Assembly: GCA_041844915.1 (NCBI GenBank)
Contig: JBGZBY010000118.1
Span: forward strand, 1 to 24,797
DNA length: 24,797 nucleotides
Reading direction: 5' to 3'
Source of the DNA: W11650 sp041844915
GTDB taxonomy: Bacteria > Bacillota > Clostridia > Lachnospirales > Vallitaleaceae
Numbering within the stretch: the stretch's first letter is position 1; each line of letters opens with the position of its first letter. The notes beneath the pieces were generated by a model that worked only from the letters and a program-made list of their open reading frames with translations, did not search any database and had not been told where the DNA came from. The position numbers were made by a program, and so were the translations under genes. Positions 24,177-24,797 of the stretch are shown here, piece by piece.

Positions 24177-24428
24177 TTATTCAAGAGGTGGTAGCTTTTG
24201 CAGTTGTTTTTCGTTCCACATTTGCATGAGCTCATTTTGATAGTTACTCGCCCATTCAACAATAAGGCTTTGAGCCTTTTTGGGTAAGTCGCCCTCAAGC
24301 ATTTCTAAGGTTGAAATTTCAAAAATTCCATTCTTTTCTCCATACACAGCGTGAAAATGTGGCGGGGTATCTTCTCTTAGGAAAAAAATTTTAATAACAA
24401 TTCCGTAAAATCTTGTAACCTCAGGCAT
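24177..24428 (-). CDS. DUF4160 family protein
   Basis: The 83-residue protein fits the DUF4160 family: FYGIVIKIFF near the start, PPHFHAVYGEKNGIFEI (22-38), a GDLPKKAQSLIVEWA block and the C-terminal ELMQMWNEKQLQKLPPL. Members are commonly found beside DUF2442 genes on accessory DNA, and a toxin-antitoxin-like role is sometimes suspected, but none is established to my knowledge. The ATG follows GGAAGGAG. Its partner DUF2442 gene, 26 nt downstream, is truncated. Confidence 0.8.
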   Translation of the reverse strand: MPEVTRFYGIVIKIFFLREDTPPHFHAVYGEKNGIFEISTLEMLEGDLPKKAQSLIVEWASNYQNELMQMWNEKQLQKLPPLE

Positions 24429-24453
24429 ATTCTCAACTCCTTCCTATAAGAAC

Positions 24454-24481
24454 ATTATACAATAGTCGTACGACAAAACAA
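24454..24481 (-). promoter_or_regulatory. Promoter of the DUF4160 gene with a perfect palindrome in the spacer
   Basis: On the minus strand TTGTTT (24476-24481), a 16-nt spacer and TATAAT (24454-24459). GTCGTACGAC (24465-24474), a perfect 10-bp palindrome, lies wholly between the two elements, a standard repressor position. Confidence 0.6.
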
Positions 24482-24673
24482 GAATAAAATATATTTTACG
24501 GCGTATCTCTTCTTGTAAGCCGTGCAAGTGCGCCAACACTAAGCGATATTTTTATTCTGCCTCTCCTTATCTTTTTGATTTTAAGTAATTTTTTGTGATA
24601 TATAATGTTCTCAAAAGGATTAACTTTTTAGGGACAGAGAAAAATAATAAAACTTGGAAAGGAGGTAATTCTC

Positions 24674-24797
24674 ATGTTAAATACGAAAAGAACAGGACAA
24701 ACAGCCCTTTATGAGCGTTTAAGCAGAGATGATGAAATGCAAGGAGAAAGTAATTCCATCATCAATCAAAAGCAACTACTTGAAAGTTATGCCAAAA
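24674..24797 (+). CDS. Serine recombinase, N-terminal part (cut by window end)
   Basis: Only the first 41 codons are present. TALYERLSRDDEMQGESNS with IINQK is the N-terminal catalytic motif of large serine recombinases (Tn1549/TnpX/TndX-like type) of clostridial integrative elements. S17 in RLSRDDE is the likely nucleophile that attacks DNA. AAAGGAGG lies 9 nt before the ATG. A TATAAT at 24601-24606 may be its -10, but the best -35, TTGATT at 24575-24580, is 20 nt away. It marks an integrative element whose other genes lie beyond the window. Confidence 0.85.
   Translation, partial: MLNTKRTGQTALYERLSRDDEMQGESNSIINQKQLLESYAK

Overview
The window reads as chromosomal DNA of a Gram-positive anaerobe of the class Clostridia (Bacillota), probably Lachnospiraceae-like. 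The reasons are strong AGGAGG-type ribosome binding sites, extended -10 promoters (TGnTATAAT), a single-chain pyruvate:ferredoxin oxidoreductase, an rplS-rbgA neighbourhood, and a large serine recombinase of the kind carried by clostridial integrative elements. The genus cannot be fixed from the sequence alone.

Layout. (1) 274-3291: a visibly AT-rich folate block, folC, folP and folK, with no folB or folE in the window and a 333-nt gap at the place where folB often lies. (2) 3353-5690: rplS with its own promoter, a probable L19 leader hairpin and a strong terminator, then the ribosome-assembly GTPase gene rbgA and a DUF2161 PD-(D/E)XK-like protein. (3) 5830-10673: a 1578-residue signalling protein that joins a degenerate Ser/Thr kinase, an AAA ATPase, a long TPR-like region, a GAF domain and a GGDEF domain with an intact I-site. 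(4) 10688-14530: nifJ under a near-consensus promoter, followed by a terminator. (5) 14584-17672: small accessory genes on the plus strand (VOC protein, DUF1801 protein, GNAT acetyltransferase, metallophosphoesterase), with two unusual repeat-bearing gaps between them. (6) 17843-19961, minus strand: remnants of a hicAB toxin-antitoxin pair and an exported protein with copper-amine-oxidase-like repeats and a probable beta-propeller. (7) 20135-23975: the class I ribonucleotide reductase genes nrdA and nrdB, with two candidate NrdR boxes exactly 31 bp apart at the promoter. (8) 24003-24797: a strong inverted repeat, a truncated DUF2442 gene, an intact DUF4160 gene with a palindrome inside its promoter, and the first 41 codons of a serine recombinase, which looks like the start of an integrated element.

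Most of the window is housekeeping metabolism: folate cofactor synthesis, dNTP synthesis, pyruvate oxidation and 50S ribosome assembly. The least ordinary parts are the pseudokinase/GGDEF fusion, the tandem and direct repeats at 15059-16040, the two decayed toxin-antitoxin-like loci, and the mutually exclusive hairpins upstream of nrdA. No rRNA, tRNA or CRISPR array was seen. I found no clear new defence system, although the recombinase-bearing element continues past the window edge.
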